Source: Streptomyces kurssanovii (GTDB lineage Bacteria > Actinomycetota > Actinomycetes > Streptomycetales > Streptomycetaceae). Taken from it: 64,000 nucleotides of DNA. The notes under the pieces are model-generated. The model ran no database searches and was not told where the DNA came from. It saw nothing but the letters and a program-made list of their open reading frames with translations. A program made the translations under genes and the position numbers. Each line of letters begins with the position of its first letter. The stretch's first letter is position 1. The DNA lies in assembly GCF_014649695.1 (NCBI RefSeq), contig NZ_BMTN01000001.1:868001-932000 (forward strand). Reading direction: 5' to 3'. Below, piece by piece: positions 1 through 8,551 of this stretch.

Positions 1-1
1 C

Positions 2-379
2 AGGACGTCAGAGGCGCCGGGCGCCGTCTTCATCGGCGGCTCCGACCTGATCGTGCCCGAGAACGCGCGGGAGAGATCCGCCGGCGTCGAGGTGGTGAAG
101 GCGCTCGCGAGCGAGGAATGGCAGACCGAGCTCGCACTCACGATGAACTACGTGCCCAACAAGACCACGCTCGCCGGTGTCATCGGGGGCAGCGAAGGCA
201 CCGCTGCCATGGCCGCCGGCGCGGCGAAGGGCAGGGCCACTCCCAACTCGCCGCAATGGGCCGCGGTCGAGGCCGACAACCCCATCAAGCCGTTCATGAC
301 GGCCGTCCTCCAGGGTCAGGACCCGGCGCGCGCGGCAAGAGCGGCCTCGGACAAGATCACGGCGGCGCTGCTGCCCTGA
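2..379 (+). CDS. Extracellular solute-binding protein, C-terminal part (ABC transporter)
   Basis: This is an open frame entering from the left edge with its N-terminus outside the window. The visible 125 residues read like the last third of a family 1 (sugar-type) solute-binding lipoprotein. A run of the type GAVFIGGSDLIVP is followed by an amphipathic stretch typical of the closing lobe (about EWQTELAL), then a tail with NPIKPFM and a final helix rich in Ala that ends KITAALLP. Such proteins sit outside the membrane and deliver substrate to an ABC permease. The ligand cannot be told from this fragment. An imperfect hairpin follows the stop codon. Confidence 0.7.
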   Translation, partial: RTSEAPGAVFIGGSDLIVPENARERSAGVEVVKALASEEWQTELALTMNYVPNKTTLAGVIGGSEGTAAMAAGAAKGRATPNSPQWAAVEADNPIKPFMTAVLQGQDPARAARAASDKITAALLP

Positions 380-380
380 C

Positions 381-403
381 GGGACGGGCGTATGCCCGGT
401 CCC
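381..403 (+). terminator. Imperfect hairpin after the solute-binding protein gene
   Basis: The arms GGGACGGGC and GCCCGGTCCC (one bulged G) flank a 4-base loop, two bases after the preceding stop codon. It is a plausible intrinsic terminator. The rest of the gap to 748 is low-complexity GC-rich DNA with degenerate repeats of a cACGGGACsCa type, and I see no gene in it. Confidence 0.4.
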
Positions 404-748
404 GGACCGACGGGCCCGGGCCACGGGACCCGACCCCTGAGCCCGGGGCGGGGGCGACCCGAGCAAGGGGGCCGAATCCCCGGTCCCGAACGACCGGAGC
501 CGGTCCAACGCCCCGGGAAACGGGACGCAGACCGACCCGCACCCGAGCAACGGCCCCGGAACACGGGACGCATCGGCCCCCCGACCGGCGGAGCGGCGCA
601 TCCGCTTCGCCGCGCATTGCCCGGCATTCAGCGTCCTCACATCCGCTCTCCGCCGTGCAGTCATGTCGAATCCAGCCGGCCACGGAAGAAACAAGGAGCC
701 GGGCCGCCGCACCAGCGGTCCGCCCTCCGTCCGGCACAGGAGACCGCC

Positions 749-1555
749 ATGCCCGCAACGCCGCTCGTCGTCCCCGCTCCGCTGCCCGCACAGCCGACCG
801 CCCCGTTGCCGCCCCAGCACGAGGAGCCCCGTTACGTCGTCTCGCTCGCCCGCGACCAGGAAGAGGTGCGCGCCGCGCAGCGCCTGCGCCACCAGGTGTT
901 CGCCGGGGAGATGGGTGCCCGGCTCGACGCACCCGAGCCCGGTCTGGACTCCGACGCCTTCGACGCCTACTGCGACCACCTGCTCGTGCGGGAGACGGAC
1001 ACCGGTGAGATCGTCGGCACCTACCGGCTGCTGCCGCCCGAACGCGCCCGTGTCGCCGGCCGCCTCTACTCCGAGGGCGAGTTCGACCTCACCCGCCTCG
1101 ACCCGATCCGCGACGACCTCGTCGAGGTCGGCCGCTCCTGCGTCCACCCCCTGCACCGCAACGGCGCCGTGATCGCCCTCATCTGGGCAGGCCTCGCCCG
1201 CTACATGACCCGCACCGGCCACAACTGGCTCGCGGGCTGCTGCTCGATCCCCCTCGCCGACGGCGGCACCCTCGCCGCCGCGACCTGGGACACCGTGCGG
1301 ACCAAGAACCTGGCGCCAGAGGAGCACTGGGTCACCCCGCACAAGCTGTGGAACGCGGAGGGCGTCGCCCGCCCCGCCGGCCGCACCGAACTGCCGCCCC
1401 TGCTGCGCGGCTACATCAGGCTCGGCGCCTGGGTCTGCGGGGCGCCCGCCCACGACCCCGACTTCAACGTCGCCGACCTCTACGTCCTGCTGTCGCTGCG
1501 CCGCACCGACCCGCGCTACCTGCGGCACTTCCTCTCCCTCGCACCCGTGCGATGA
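749..1555 (+). CDS. GNAT-type N-acyltransferase, OlsB/hemolysin-like
   Basis: A 268-residue protein. After a Pro-rich N-terminus of about 30 residues comes the acyl-ACP-dependent GNAT fold of the OlsB/PEP-CTERM-type acyltransferase family, with RLRHQVFAGEMG (about residue 48), the central TGEIVGTYRLL strand and EVGRSCVHP. OlsB transfers a 3-hydroxyacyl chain to the alpha-amino group of ornithine, the first step of ornithine-lipid synthesis. ATG 749 is chosen because AGGAG lies six bases upstream; the longer upstream frame is low-complexity. It overlaps the next gene by four bases (ATGA), so the two are co-translated. Family assignment is good; ornithine as the acceptor is inferred from the pairing. 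Confidence 0.75.
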   Translation: MPATPLVVPAPLPAQPTAPLPPQHEEPRYVVSLARDQEEVRAAQRLRHQVFAGEMGARLDAPEPGLDSDAFDAYCDHLLVRETDTGEIVGTYRLLPPERARVAGRLYSEGEFDLTRLDPIRDDLVEVGRSCVHPLHRNGAVIALIWAGLARYMTRTGHNWLAGCCSIPLADGGTLAAATWDTVRTKNLAPEEHWVTPHKLWNAEGVARPAGRTELPPLLRGYIRLGAWVCGAPAHDPDFNVADLYVLLSLRRTDPRYLRHFLSLAPVR

Positions 1556-2421
1556 GCGCCTGGCTGCCCTGTGCGCCCTGCACACCCGAGGACTGCGCGA
1601 CCCACCACGGGCCCGTCGCCGGGCCGCTCAAGGCCCTCGCCCGGCTCCTGGCGGGCCTGGCGACCGTGGGCTGCGGCCTGCTGTTCGCCCCCGTCGCGGC
1701 CCTCTTCGGTGTGCTCCTCGGCGCCGCGTTCCGCCACCGGCTGACCCGCTGCTGGTCGCGCGCCGTACTGCGGGCGTTCGGCGTGCGCGTACGCGTCGTC
1801 GGGCAGCCGCACGACCTGCGGGCCTCGCTGGTCGTCGCCAACCACATCTCATGGCTGGACATCCCGCTGGTCGCCGCGGTGCTGCCGGGACGGATGCTCG
1901 CCAAGAGCGAGGTCCGTTCATGGCCGGTCCTCGGGCCGCTGGCCGCCCGCGGCGGCACCCTCTTCCTGGAACGGGACCGGTTGCGCGCGCTGCCCGCCGC
2001 CGTGGCGTCGATGGCCGACGCACTGCGCGGCGGGGCCCGTGTCGTCGTCTTCCCCGAGGGGTCCACCTGGTGCGGGCGGGGCCGCGGACGGTTCCGGCCC
2101 GCCGCGTTCCAGGCCGCGCTCGACGCGGGCGCCGCCGTCCAGCCCGTACGCATCACCTATTCGCCCACCGGGCCGGCGGCGTTCGTCGGCGACGATCCGC
2201 TGCTCGCCTCCCTGTGGCGGGTCGCGGCGGCCGAAGGGCTCACCGCGGAGATCCGGCTGCTGCCGCCGATCCTCCCCGGGAGCCACCTCGACCGCCGCTC
2301 ACTGGCGCTGGCCGCTCAGCTCGTCGTGGCGAGTGACAGCGCGAACCTGCCCTCCTCGTCCGTCCACCAGTGCGTCAGATCCATTCCGGCCTCGGCGAGT
2401 TCGGCGCGTACACCGTCCTGA
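1552..2421 (+). CDS. 1-acyl-glycerol-phosphate acyltransferase-like (PlsC/OlsA)
   Basis: A 289-residue membrane-associated acyltransferase. An N-terminal Cys-rich segment and hydrophobic helix precede the PlsC signatures: the catalytic motif NHISWLD (about residue 97) and the acceptor-binding motif FPEGS (about residue 165). With the preceding OlsB-like gene it would esterify the lyso-ornithine lipid, or act on lysophosphatidate. The start ATG overlaps the upstream stop. The last 35 residues or so (from about VVASDSANL) are translated from the antisense of egtD, because the gene runs 106 bases into the convergent egtD. They look unrelated to the family, so the natural C-terminus may have been replaced. 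Confidence 0.75.
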   Translation: MSAWLPCAPCTPEDCATHHGPVAGPLKALARLLAGLATVGCGLLFAPVAALFGVLLGAAFRHRLTRCWSRAVLRAFGVRVRVVGQPHDLRASLVVANHISWLDIPLVAAVLPGRMLAKSEVRSWPVLGPLAARGGTLFLERDRLRALPAAVASMADALRGGARVVVFPEGSTWCGRGRGRFRPAAFQAALDAGAAVQPVRITYSPTGPAAFVGDDPLLASLWRVAAAEGLTAEIRLLPPILPGSHLDRRSLALAAQLVVASDSANLPSSSVHQCVRSIPASASSARTPS

Positions 2422-3278
2422 CGGAACTTCGCGGACACCTCCGTCCGCAGTTCCTCTCCCTCCTCGAACGGCACCACGAGATCCAGCTCGGGTATCTTCA
2501 CGGTGAGGGCGGAGCGGGCCCGCAGTCTCATCTCGATCCACTCGTTGTCGCGGTCCCAGCGCGCCACATGGTCGAAGTCGCCGGGATCCACGTCCGCTCC
2601 CAGCTCCCGCGCCAGCACCGAGAGGACGTTCTTGTTGAACGCGGCGGTGACGCCGGCGGCGTCGTCGTACGCACGAACGAGCACCGCCTCGTCCTTCACC
2701 AGATCCGTGCCCAGCAGCAGGAAGTCGCCGGGGTCCAGCATGGCCCGCACGGACCGCAGGAAGAGCGCCCGCTCGCCCGGCAGGAGGTTGCCGACCGTCC
2801 CGCCGAGGAAGGCGACCAGCCGGGGCCCCGGCGTCACCGGCAGCTCCGGTCCGCGAGTGAAGTCGGCGATCAGGGCGTGCACGTGCAGGTCCGGATGGTC
2901 GGCCAGCAGGGCCTCGGCCGCACCGTTCAGCGCGCTCTCGCTGACGTCCACGGGTACGTAACTGTGCAGCGAGGGCAGGGCGTCCAGCAGGAAACGGGTC
3001 TTCTCGGACGAGCCGGACCCGAGCTCCACGAGCGTCCGCGCCCCGGTCGCCGAGGCGATCTCCGGCGCCCGGTCGGCGAGGATCTCCCGCTCGGCGCGGG
3101 TCGGGTAGTACTCGGGAAGCCGGGTGATCTCCTCGAACAGTTCGCTGCCGCGGGCGTCGTAGAACCACTTCGGCGGCAGGGTCTTGGGCGTACGGGTCAG
3201 GCCGTGCAGCACATCGGCCCGCAGCGCGGCGTTGGTCGCGTCCTCGGGCAGGGTGCGGGTCAGCAGGAACGGGCTCAC
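2316..3278 (-). CDS. egtD: L-histidine N-alpha-methyltransferase EgtD
   Basis: A 320-residue protein matching EgtD in length and order of motifs. These include PKWFYDARGSELFEEIT (about 36-52), YYPTRAE and the SAM-binding loop VELGSGSSEKT (84-94), then PVDVS, AFLGGTVGN and DNEWIEMRL near the C-terminus. EgtD trimethylates histidine to hercynine with three SAM, the first committed step to ergothioneine. It starts at GTG, whose GTGA overlaps the stop of egtC, and is the last gene of egtABCD. Its 3' end overlaps the convergent OlsA-like gene by 106 bases, and no egtE-like gene follows. Confidence 0.95.
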   Translation of the reverse strand: MSPFLLTRTLPEDATNAALRADVLHGLTRTPKTLPPKWFYDARGSELFEEITRLPEYYPTRAEREILADRAPEIASATGARTLVELGSGSSEKTRFLLDALPSLHSYVPVDVSESALNGAAEALLADHPDLHVHALIADFTRGPELPVTPGPRLVAFLGGTVGNLLPGERALFLRSVRAMLDPGDFLLLGTDLVKDEAVLVRAYDDAAGVTAAFNKNVLSVLARELGADVDPGDFDHVARWDRDNEWIEMRLRARSALTVKIPELDLVVPFEEGEELRTEVSAKFRQDGVRAELAEAGMDLTHWWTDEEGRFALSLATTS

Positions 3279-4030
3279 TGGGTCGGCTCCTTGAGCTCGG
3301 TCAGCAGGACGTCGGCGCGGGTCGCGGTGAGCAGCGTCCGGTCCGGCACCTCCTGCCACAGCGGATCGTCGTCGTACGGTTCCGAGGCCACGACCGTGCG
3401 CCGGCCGGGCTCCGTGAGATACCAGAGAGTGTCGCCCCAGGCGGTCGCGGCGATCACCGTGCCGTCCGTCAGGAGCAGGTTCAGCCGGGATCCGGGCGCG
3501 GCGGCGGCCGTGTCGCGGACGGTGTCGGCGAGCGCCTGGGCCGGCGAGTCGCCCGCGCGCAGCCGGCGCAGCGTCAGCGCCCACAGCAGCGCGGAGTCGT
3601 TGCGCGCCTCCATCGACAGCAGTTCCTCCGCGGGCAGCGCGGCGGAGAGCGGGCCCATCGAGGCCGGCCAGCCGCGCACCGCGCCGTTGTGGCTGAACAG
3701 CCAGGGCCCGGAGGCGAACGGCGCCGCCGCGGCCTCGCCGTCCGCGCCGGGTGCGGTGGCGTCCCGCACGGCGGCGAGCACCGCGTGGCTGCGCACCACC
3801 CGCGCCAGGTCGGTGAAGGACAGGTCCGCCCAGATCGGCCCCGCGCGCCGGTACCTGGCGGGCACCGGGTCGCCGTCCGCGTACCAGCCGATCCCGAAGC
3901 CGTCCGCGTTGACCGTGCCGTAGCGCTGCCGGCGCGGCGCCCAGGACTGGCGGAACAGGCCGTGTCCGGGCTCGACGAGCAGCGCGGCCAGTGATTCCGG
4001 CGGCCCTACGTAAGCGATATGGCGGCACAT
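3275..4030 (-). CDS. egtC: Ergothioneine gamma-glutamyl hydrolase EgtC
   Basis: A 251-residue class II (Ntn) glutamine amidotransferase. The nucleophile Cys2 follows directly after the start (MCRHIAYVG). GWYADGD, RSHAVLA, WLFSHNGAVRGWP (oxyanion and substrate region) and NDSALLWAL follow in the usual order. EgtC removes the gamma-glutamyl group from gamma-glutamyl-hercynylcysteine sulfoxide. The stop of egtB overlaps its ATG by one base and its own stop overlaps egtD by four, consistent with one translationally coupled operon. A second protein of the same superfamily lies at 38598-39449 without egt context. Confidence 0.93.
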   Translation of the reverse strand: MCRHIAYVGPPESLAALLVEPGHGLFRQSWAPRRQRYGTVNADGFGIGWYADGDPVPARYRRAGPIWADLSFTDLARVVRSHAVLAAVRDATAPGADGEAAAAPFASGPWLFSHNGAVRGWPASMGPLSAALPAEELLSMEARNDSALLWALTLRRLRAGDSPAQALADTVRDTAAAAPGSRLNLLLTDGTVIAATAWGDTLWYLTEPGRRTVVASEPYDDDPLWQEVPDRTLLTATRADVLLTELKEPTQ

Positions 4031-5355
4031 CAGCGGACGCCCCCGTCCGGGCCTGCGGGCTGCTCCGCGTCCCGCGCGGTACGGAAGCCGGAGAAGATCT
4101 GACGGCGCACCGGCAGGTCCCAGTTGCGGAACGTGCCCCGGCAGGCCACCGGGTCGACGGCGAACGAACCGCCGCGCAGCACTTTGTGCTCGCTCCCGAA
4201 GAACACGTCCGAGTATTCGCGGTAGGGGAACGCGACGAACCCGGGGTAGGGCAGGAAGTCGCTCGACGTCCACTCCCACACGTCACCGATGAGCTGCCGT
4301 ACGCCCAGCGGCGAGGCGCCCTGCGGATAGCTGCCCGCCGGGGCGGGTCGCAGATGGCGCTGGCCGAGGTTCGCGTTCGCCTCCGTCGGGTCCGCGTCGC
4401 CCCACGGGTAGCGGCGGGCCCGGCCGGTGTGCGGATCGTGCCGGGCGGCCTTCTCCCACTCGGCCTCGGTCGGCAGCCGCCGGCCGGCCCAGCGCGCGTA
4501 AGCGTCCGCCTCGTACCAACTCACGTGCAGTACAGGCTCGTCCGGTGGGACCTCCTCGGTGACGCCGAATCGGCGGCGCAGCCACATCCCGCCCTCACGG
4601 CGCCAGAACAGCGGCGCGCCGATGTCGTGCTGCCGGATCTGGTCCCAGCCCGCGGCCGCCCACCAGCGGCGCTCGTGGTAGCCACCGTCCTCGATGAACG
4701 CCTGGTACGCGCCGCAGGTCACCGGAGTCGTGTCGATGTGGAACGCGGGCACGATGCGCCGGTGGGCGGGCCGTTCGTTGTCGAGCGCCCACGGCTCGGT
4801 GGACGTCCCCATCGTGAACGCCCCGCCGGGCACCAGCACTTCGCGCGGCAGCGGACCGGTGTCATGGGCGGGCGGCTCCGGCGCGGACAGGGCCGGCGGC
4901 CCCTTCCGCAGCTGATGGGTGATCAGCATCGTCTCGTCGTGCTGCTGCTCGTGCTGGGCGATCATCCCGAAGGCGAAGCCCGCGTCCACGAGCGGACCGC
5001 CCTCGAACGCGGTGCGCTCCAGAATGTCCAGCACCCGGCCGCGCACGTCAGCGGCGTAGACCCGTGCCTCCGCGGGCGCCAGCAGCGGCAGGGAGGGACG
5101 GGCCGCGCGCGGATGCTCGAACGCGTCGTAGAGGGAGTCGATCTCGGGCCGGAGCGCCTCACCCTTACCGACCTGCCGCAGCAGCCACTGCTCCTCCTGG
5201 TTGCCGATATGCGCCAGGTCCCACACCAGCGGAGACATCAACGGCGAGTGCTGGGCGGTCAGATCACGGTCGTCGACGCACGATGTGAGAGCGGCGGTGC
5301 GGTCACGGGCACGGGTCAGCGCATCGAGTGCCAGACTCCGCAGCTGGTCGGTCAT
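4030..5355 (-). CDS. egtB: Ergothioneine iron oxygenase EgtB
   Basis: A 441-residue two-domain protein. The N-terminal DinB-like helical bundle carries the three-histidine iron site, seen as His49 in WDLAHIGN and His135/His139 in QHEQQHDE. The C-terminal formylglycine-generating-enzyme-like domain (about 165-430) holds PGGAFTMGT, RRLPTEAEWEKAAR, GDVWEWTSSDF and LRGGSF. EgtB joins hercynine to gamma-glutamylcysteine using O2, forming the sulfoxide. ATG 5355 overlaps the stop of egtA (ATGA). Confidence 0.95.
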   Translation of the reverse strand: MTDQLRSLALDALTRARDRTAALTSCVDDRDLTAQHSPLMSPLVWDLAHIGNQEEQWLLRQVGKGEALRPEIDSLYDAFEHPRAARPSLPLLAPAEARVYAADVRGRVLDILERTAFEGGPLVDAGFAFGMIAQHEQQHDETMLITHQLRKGPPALSAPEPPAHDTGPLPREVLVPGGAFTMGTSTEPWALDNERPAHRRIVPAFHIDTTPVTCGAYQAFIEDGGYHERRWWAAAGWDQIRQHDIGAPLFWRREGGMWLRRRFGVTEEVPPDEPVLHVSWYEADAYARWAGRRLPTEAEWEKAARHDPHTGRARRYPWGDADPTEANANLGQRHLRPAPAGSYPQGASPLGVRQLIGDVWEWTSSDFLPYPGFVAFPYREYSDVFFGSEHKVLRGGSFAVDPVACRGTFRNWDLPVRRQIFSGFRTARDAEQPAGPDGGVR

Positions 5356-6623
5356 CTGCCGGGCTCCTTCACCACGGAGGCGATCAGGTCGTCGGCGGGG
5401 CACCGGCCCCGCAGTACATGGCGTTCGTTGAAACGGGCCACCTCGTCGAGCACGGCCGTCGACGCGCCGAGGCGTCCCAGGGCCTCCAGGGCCGTGGCGA
5501 AGCACGTCACGGCGGCGCTCCGCAGCTCCTCCTCGGCCGGCCCGTGCCGCGCCGCCGCCACCCACAGCGCGTTGCGCGGCGCGGCGCCGGCGCCCATGGA
5601 CTCGGCCAGGGGCTTGAGGGAGCGGTACACGGTCTCCGCCGCCTCGGGATCGTCGAAGAGCGCGGCGGTCACCGCGAGCGGCACCATCCAGCCGTTCTCG
5701 CCGGGCTGCGCGTCGATCATGCGCAACTCCAGGTGCCCGCGCGGCCGTACGGGCGGAAACAGTGTGGTGAGGTGGTAGCGGAGGTCCTCCTGCGTCGCCG
5801 GACGCGGCCCGCCGGAGCGCAGCCAGCTCCGGAAGGTCAGCCCCTCGGGGAGTGCCCACGCCCCGTCCGGCATACGTACGCACATCACGGGTGCGTCCAG
5901 CGCGTGAGCGGCCCACGCCGCCCGCGGCTCCGCCTCCAGGGGAGGTGCCATGGGGCGCACCGGATCGAGGACGTTCCACACCGCCTGCCGCGTGGAGCGC
6001 CAGCCCGTGGAACGCCCGGCGATCATGGGCGAGTTGGCGAAGGCCGACAGCAGCACCGCGCCCAGCAGATGGGCGAGCCGCCAGCGGCGGCCGTGCCCGA
6101 GCGGGCCCGGCTCCTCCTCACCGGTGTCGAGCGACACCTGGACGGAGGCGGAGCTGCACATCATGGAGCGGCCGTAGGGACCGGAGCGGTCCAGGCATCT
6201 CTCCATCGCGTCGTAGCGCGGCTCGTGGAGGATCCGGCGGGGCGGGTGCCAGGGATCGAGTCCCATGCCGTTCAGAGCGAGGCCTGCCGGACGGAGGGCC
6301 GTTCGTACGGCGTCCAGATCGGCGGCTGTGGAGTCGATGCACTCCATCAGGGAGGCGGCGGGGCGCGAGCTGAGTTCCAGCTGGCCGCCGGGCTCGAAGG
6401 TGAGCAGGGAGGTCAGGGGCAGGGCGCGTATGTCGTCGAAGGCGCTTCTGAGGCGGTCGCGCGCCACGGGTTTCCCCGGCTGCTCCCGGTCATGGACCAG
6501 CCATTCCACCTCCACACCCACGGTGCGGGGCGGACCTGTCTTGAAGCAGATACATCGGAGCAGGTCCTCGGCCTCGTCCTCGGACATCGGGCGGCTGAAG
6601 TCGCCCGTTCCCGCTCGGTGCAT
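5352..6623 (-). CDS. egtA: Glutamate-cysteine ligase EgtA
   Basis: A 423-residue protein of the plant/actinobacterial glutamate-cysteine ligase type (GCS2). Seen in order are VGVEVEWLVHD near the N-terminus, FEPGGQLELSS, MGLDPWHPPRR, YGRSMMCSSASVQVSLD, FANSPMIAG and GHLELRMIDAQP. It makes the gamma-glutamylcysteine used by EgtB. ATG 6623 is chosen over one nine codons upstream because a perfect AGGAGG lies eight bases before it. It is the first gene of egtABCD, so the operon promoter must lie within 6624-6750. Confidence 0.92.
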   Translation of the reverse strand: MHRAGTGDFSRPMSEDEAEDLLRCICFKTGPPRTVGVEVEWLVHDREQPGKPVARDRLRSAFDDIRALPLTSLLTFEPGGQLELSSRPAASLMECIDSTAADLDAVRTALRPAGLALNGMGLDPWHPPRRILHEPRYDAMERCLDRSGPYGRSMMCSSASVQVSLDTGEEEPGPLGHGRRWRLAHLLGAVLLSAFANSPMIAGRSTGWRSTRQAVWNVLDPVRPMAPPLEAEPRAAWAAHALDAPVMCVRMPDGAWALPEGLTFRSWLRSGGPRPATQEDLRYHLTTLFPPVRPRGHLELRMIDAQPGENGWMVPLAVTAALFDDPEAAETVYRSLKPLAESMGAGAAPRNALWVAAARHGPAEEELRSAAVTCFATALEALGRLGASTAVLDEVARFNERHVLRGRCPADDLIASVVKEPGR

Positions 6624-6750
6624 GATCGGATCCTCCTGTCGAAGGGACATCTGTCAACCTAAGGCCACCGCTGCGGGTCCGCACAAGAGTGCCCCTGAGG
6701 AGCGGAAATGTGTTTGCCGCCGTCACCTGGGGTTCCCGATGATGTCGGGC

Positions 6751-7605
6751 ATGAGTGCACGACTGCGGGGAATCGCCAAGCAGACCGAGGAGATCGTCGG
6801 GGCCGGGGGGTACCGCCTTCCTGACGGACGAGAGGTACGGATAGGGCAGCAGCTCGCCACCGCACTGGCGGGTACACGGATGTACGGACCGGAGCCGGTG
6901 GCCGTCTCACCGGACACGGACCGGATCACCCGATTCGAGGTCACGGGTGAGAGCAGCACCGAGGCCGCCCGGCGGCTCACCGGAGCCCAAGAGGGACCGG
7001 TCGCCGTCCTCAACTTCGCCTCCGCCCGCAATCCCGGCGGCGGTTACCTCAACGGGGCGCAGGCCCAGGAGGAAGCGCTGTGCCGGGCGTCGGCCCTGCA
7101 CGCCACGCTGCTGCGCGTGCCCGGGTTCTACGAGCACCACCGGACGGAACGCAGCGTCTTCTACACCGACCGGGTGATTCTCTCGCCCGGCGTGCCGGTC
7201 TTCCGCGACGACCGGGGGCAACTGCTGGAGCAGCCGTTCACGGTCGGCTTCCTCACCTCTCCCGCACCCAACGCGGGAGTCGTCGCGCTCCGCACACCGG
7301 GCGAGCTCCACCGCGTCCCCGCCGCGCTCGCGTCACGGGCCGAACGGGTCCTGGAGACCGCGGTGGCCGGCGGCTACCGCCGTCTCGTGCTCGGCGCCTG
7401 GGGCTGCGGCGTCTTCCGTAACGACCCCGCGGCCGTCGCCGGCGCCTTCCACGCGCTGCTGACCGGCGGCGGCCGGTTCGCCGGCCACTTCGAGGAGATC
7501 GTCTTCGCCGTGCTCGACCGGGCCGGCACCTCGCCGACCCTCGCCGCGTTCCGCCGTGCCTTCGCCGACCGGACCGGTGCCGCCGGGGCTCAGGTCCAGC
7601 CGTAG
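6751..7605 (+). CDS. TIGR02452-family macro/PARG-like protein
   Basis: A 284-residue protein with the microbial PARG-type macro fold. The N-terminal helix reads RLRGIAKQTEEIV. The ADP-ribose/phosphate loop VLNFASARNPGGGYLNGAQAQEE (about 90-112, with GGG and the acidic QEE pair) is followed by RASALHATLL, VFRDDRG and LGAWGCGVFRNDP near the C-terminus. Such enzymes remove ADP-ribose from proteins or act as ADP-ribose binders. Other ATGs lie at 6739 and 6742, and none has a clear ribosome-binding site; 6751 fits the usual family N-terminus. It is divergent from egtA and converges with a PemK-like gene, overlapping it by 16 bases. Confidence 0.75.
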   Translation: MSARLRGIAKQTEEIVGAGGYRLPDGREVRIGQQLATALAGTRMYGPEPVAVSPDTDRITRFEVTGESSTEAARRLTGAQEGPVAVLNFASARNPGGGYLNGAQAQEEALCRASALHATLLRVPGFYEHHRTERSVFYTDRVILSPGVPVFRDDRGQLLEQPFTVGFLTSPAPNAGVVALRTPGELHRVPAALASRAERVLETAVAGGYRRLVLGAWGCGVFRNDPAAVAGAFHALLTGGGRFAGHFEEIVFAVLDRAGTSPTLAAFRRAFADRTGAAGAQVQP

Positions 7606-8087
7606 CGCTCCCGAAGCCGCCGCACCACACGGTCGAACCGCGGCCGGTCCAGTGCGCACGCCTCACGGCGCATCCCCGTCTCGTGCACCCGCAGCACCCG
7701 GTCGAGATCCACCCACGACTCGCGTCCGGCGCCGTCCCACGGGCCGACGCCGATCGGCACCCACTCCCGGTCGTGGTCGTGGCGCTTGCTGGACAGCTGG
7801 ACGGCCAGCAGCGTGCCCGCCGCCTCCCTGGCCACGACCAGGACCGGCCGGTCCTTGCCCCGGCCGTCGTTCTCCTCGAAGGGCACCCACGTCCAGACGA
7901 TCTCGCCCGGGTCCGGATCGCCGTCGCGGTCCGGCGCGTACGAGGTGCGGACCGGACCGACGTGGACGGGGTCGGCCTCGGTGGTGGCGGCCGGGCCGCT
8001 GCCGCCGGGCAGGGTGACGGAGACATCGGAGCGCGTGGAGCCGTGCGGTCCCCGCGGGCCGGGCGAAGGGGCGGTGGAATGCGTCAT
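7590..8087 (-). CDS. PemK/MazF-like protein
   Basis: A 165-residue protein with a disordered N-terminal third rich in Gly, Pro and Ser. The PemK/MazF-like beta-barrel core follows, with the diagnostic opening PGEIVWTWVPFEENDGRGKDRPVLVV (about 82-107) and LLAVQLSSK. Related proteins are RNA-cleaving toxins, but no obvious antitoxin gene is coupled to this one. The neighbours are a divergent 89-residue protein 60 bp away and the convergent macro-domain gene. A housekeeping or solitary role is as likely as a toxin role. Confidence 0.65.
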   Translation of the reverse strand: MTHSTAPSPGPRGPHGSTRSDVSVTLPGGSGPAATTEADPVHVGPVRTSYAPDRDGDPDPGEIVWTWVPFEENDGRGKDRPVLVVAREAAGTLLAVQLSSKRHDHDREWVPIGVGPWDGAGRESWVDLDRVLRVHETGMRREACALDRPRFDRVVRRLRERYGWT

Positions 8088-8147
8088 CCGGTCACGGTAG
8101 TGCCCGGCGACATGCGGCCGCGGCGGCGGGTGTCTAGCGTCGCCTGC

Positions 8148-8417
8148 ATGAACACACAACCGCAGCGCTTCGGGATCATCGTGGTCCCCGAACACGTCGA
8201 AGGGCATGACCCCGCCACGCTTCCCGAGGACGTCATCCGCTCCGCCGTCGTGGACGCCACGGGGGAGCTGGGCGCGTCCGGCTTCCCGCGCTATGTCGGC
8301 GACGGCGTCGAGGTCGACATCGACCCGGAGTCGCGCGCGGTCGAGGCCCTGCTGGTGGACGGTGCGGAGCTGTCGCTGGGACTGGTGGCGCGGGTCGTGG
8401 ACGCGGGGGAGGCGTAG
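8148..8417 (+). CDS. Hypothetical 89-residue acidic protein
   Basis: A small acidic soluble protein beginning MNTQPQRFGIIVVPEHVEG, without signal peptide or membrane helix. It alternates strand-like and acidic segments (YVGDGVEVDIDPESRAVEALL) and ends LVARVVDAGEA. I do not recognise the family. Its start lies 60 bp from the divergent PemK-like gene. There is no strong ribosome-binding site, so translation may be leaderless. A perfect 18-bp-stem terminator follows. Confidence 0.6.
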   Translation: MNTQPQRFGIIVVPEHVEGHDPATLPEDVIRSAVVDATGELGASGFPRYVGDGVEVDIDPESRAVEALLVDGAELSLGLVARVVDAGEA

Positions 8418-8470
8418 CGCCGCCCCCGCGAGTGCTACCGGGACGACCGTGCCGGTGTGCGACACGCGAA

Positions 8471-8514
8471 CGGCCGGGGTCCTGCCCGAAAAGAACCGGG
8501 CAGGACCCCGGCCG
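8471..8514. terminator. Bidirectional terminator between the 89-residue gene and trxA
   Basis: A perfect 18-base inverted repeat: the left arm is 8471-8488 (CGGCCGGGGTCCTGCCCG), the loop 8489-8496 is A-rich, and the right arm is 8497-8514. It sits between two convergent genes and can serve both strands. Confidence 0.85.
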
Positions 8515-8551
8515 GACGTATGCGGGGATCTGTGGACGGGGAACGTGGCGG

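Noticed and set aside
8-1585. Very long minus-strand open frame opposite the OlsB-like gene
   Set aside because: It is an antisense shadow of high-GC codon bias, has no ribosome-binding site and no family motifs.
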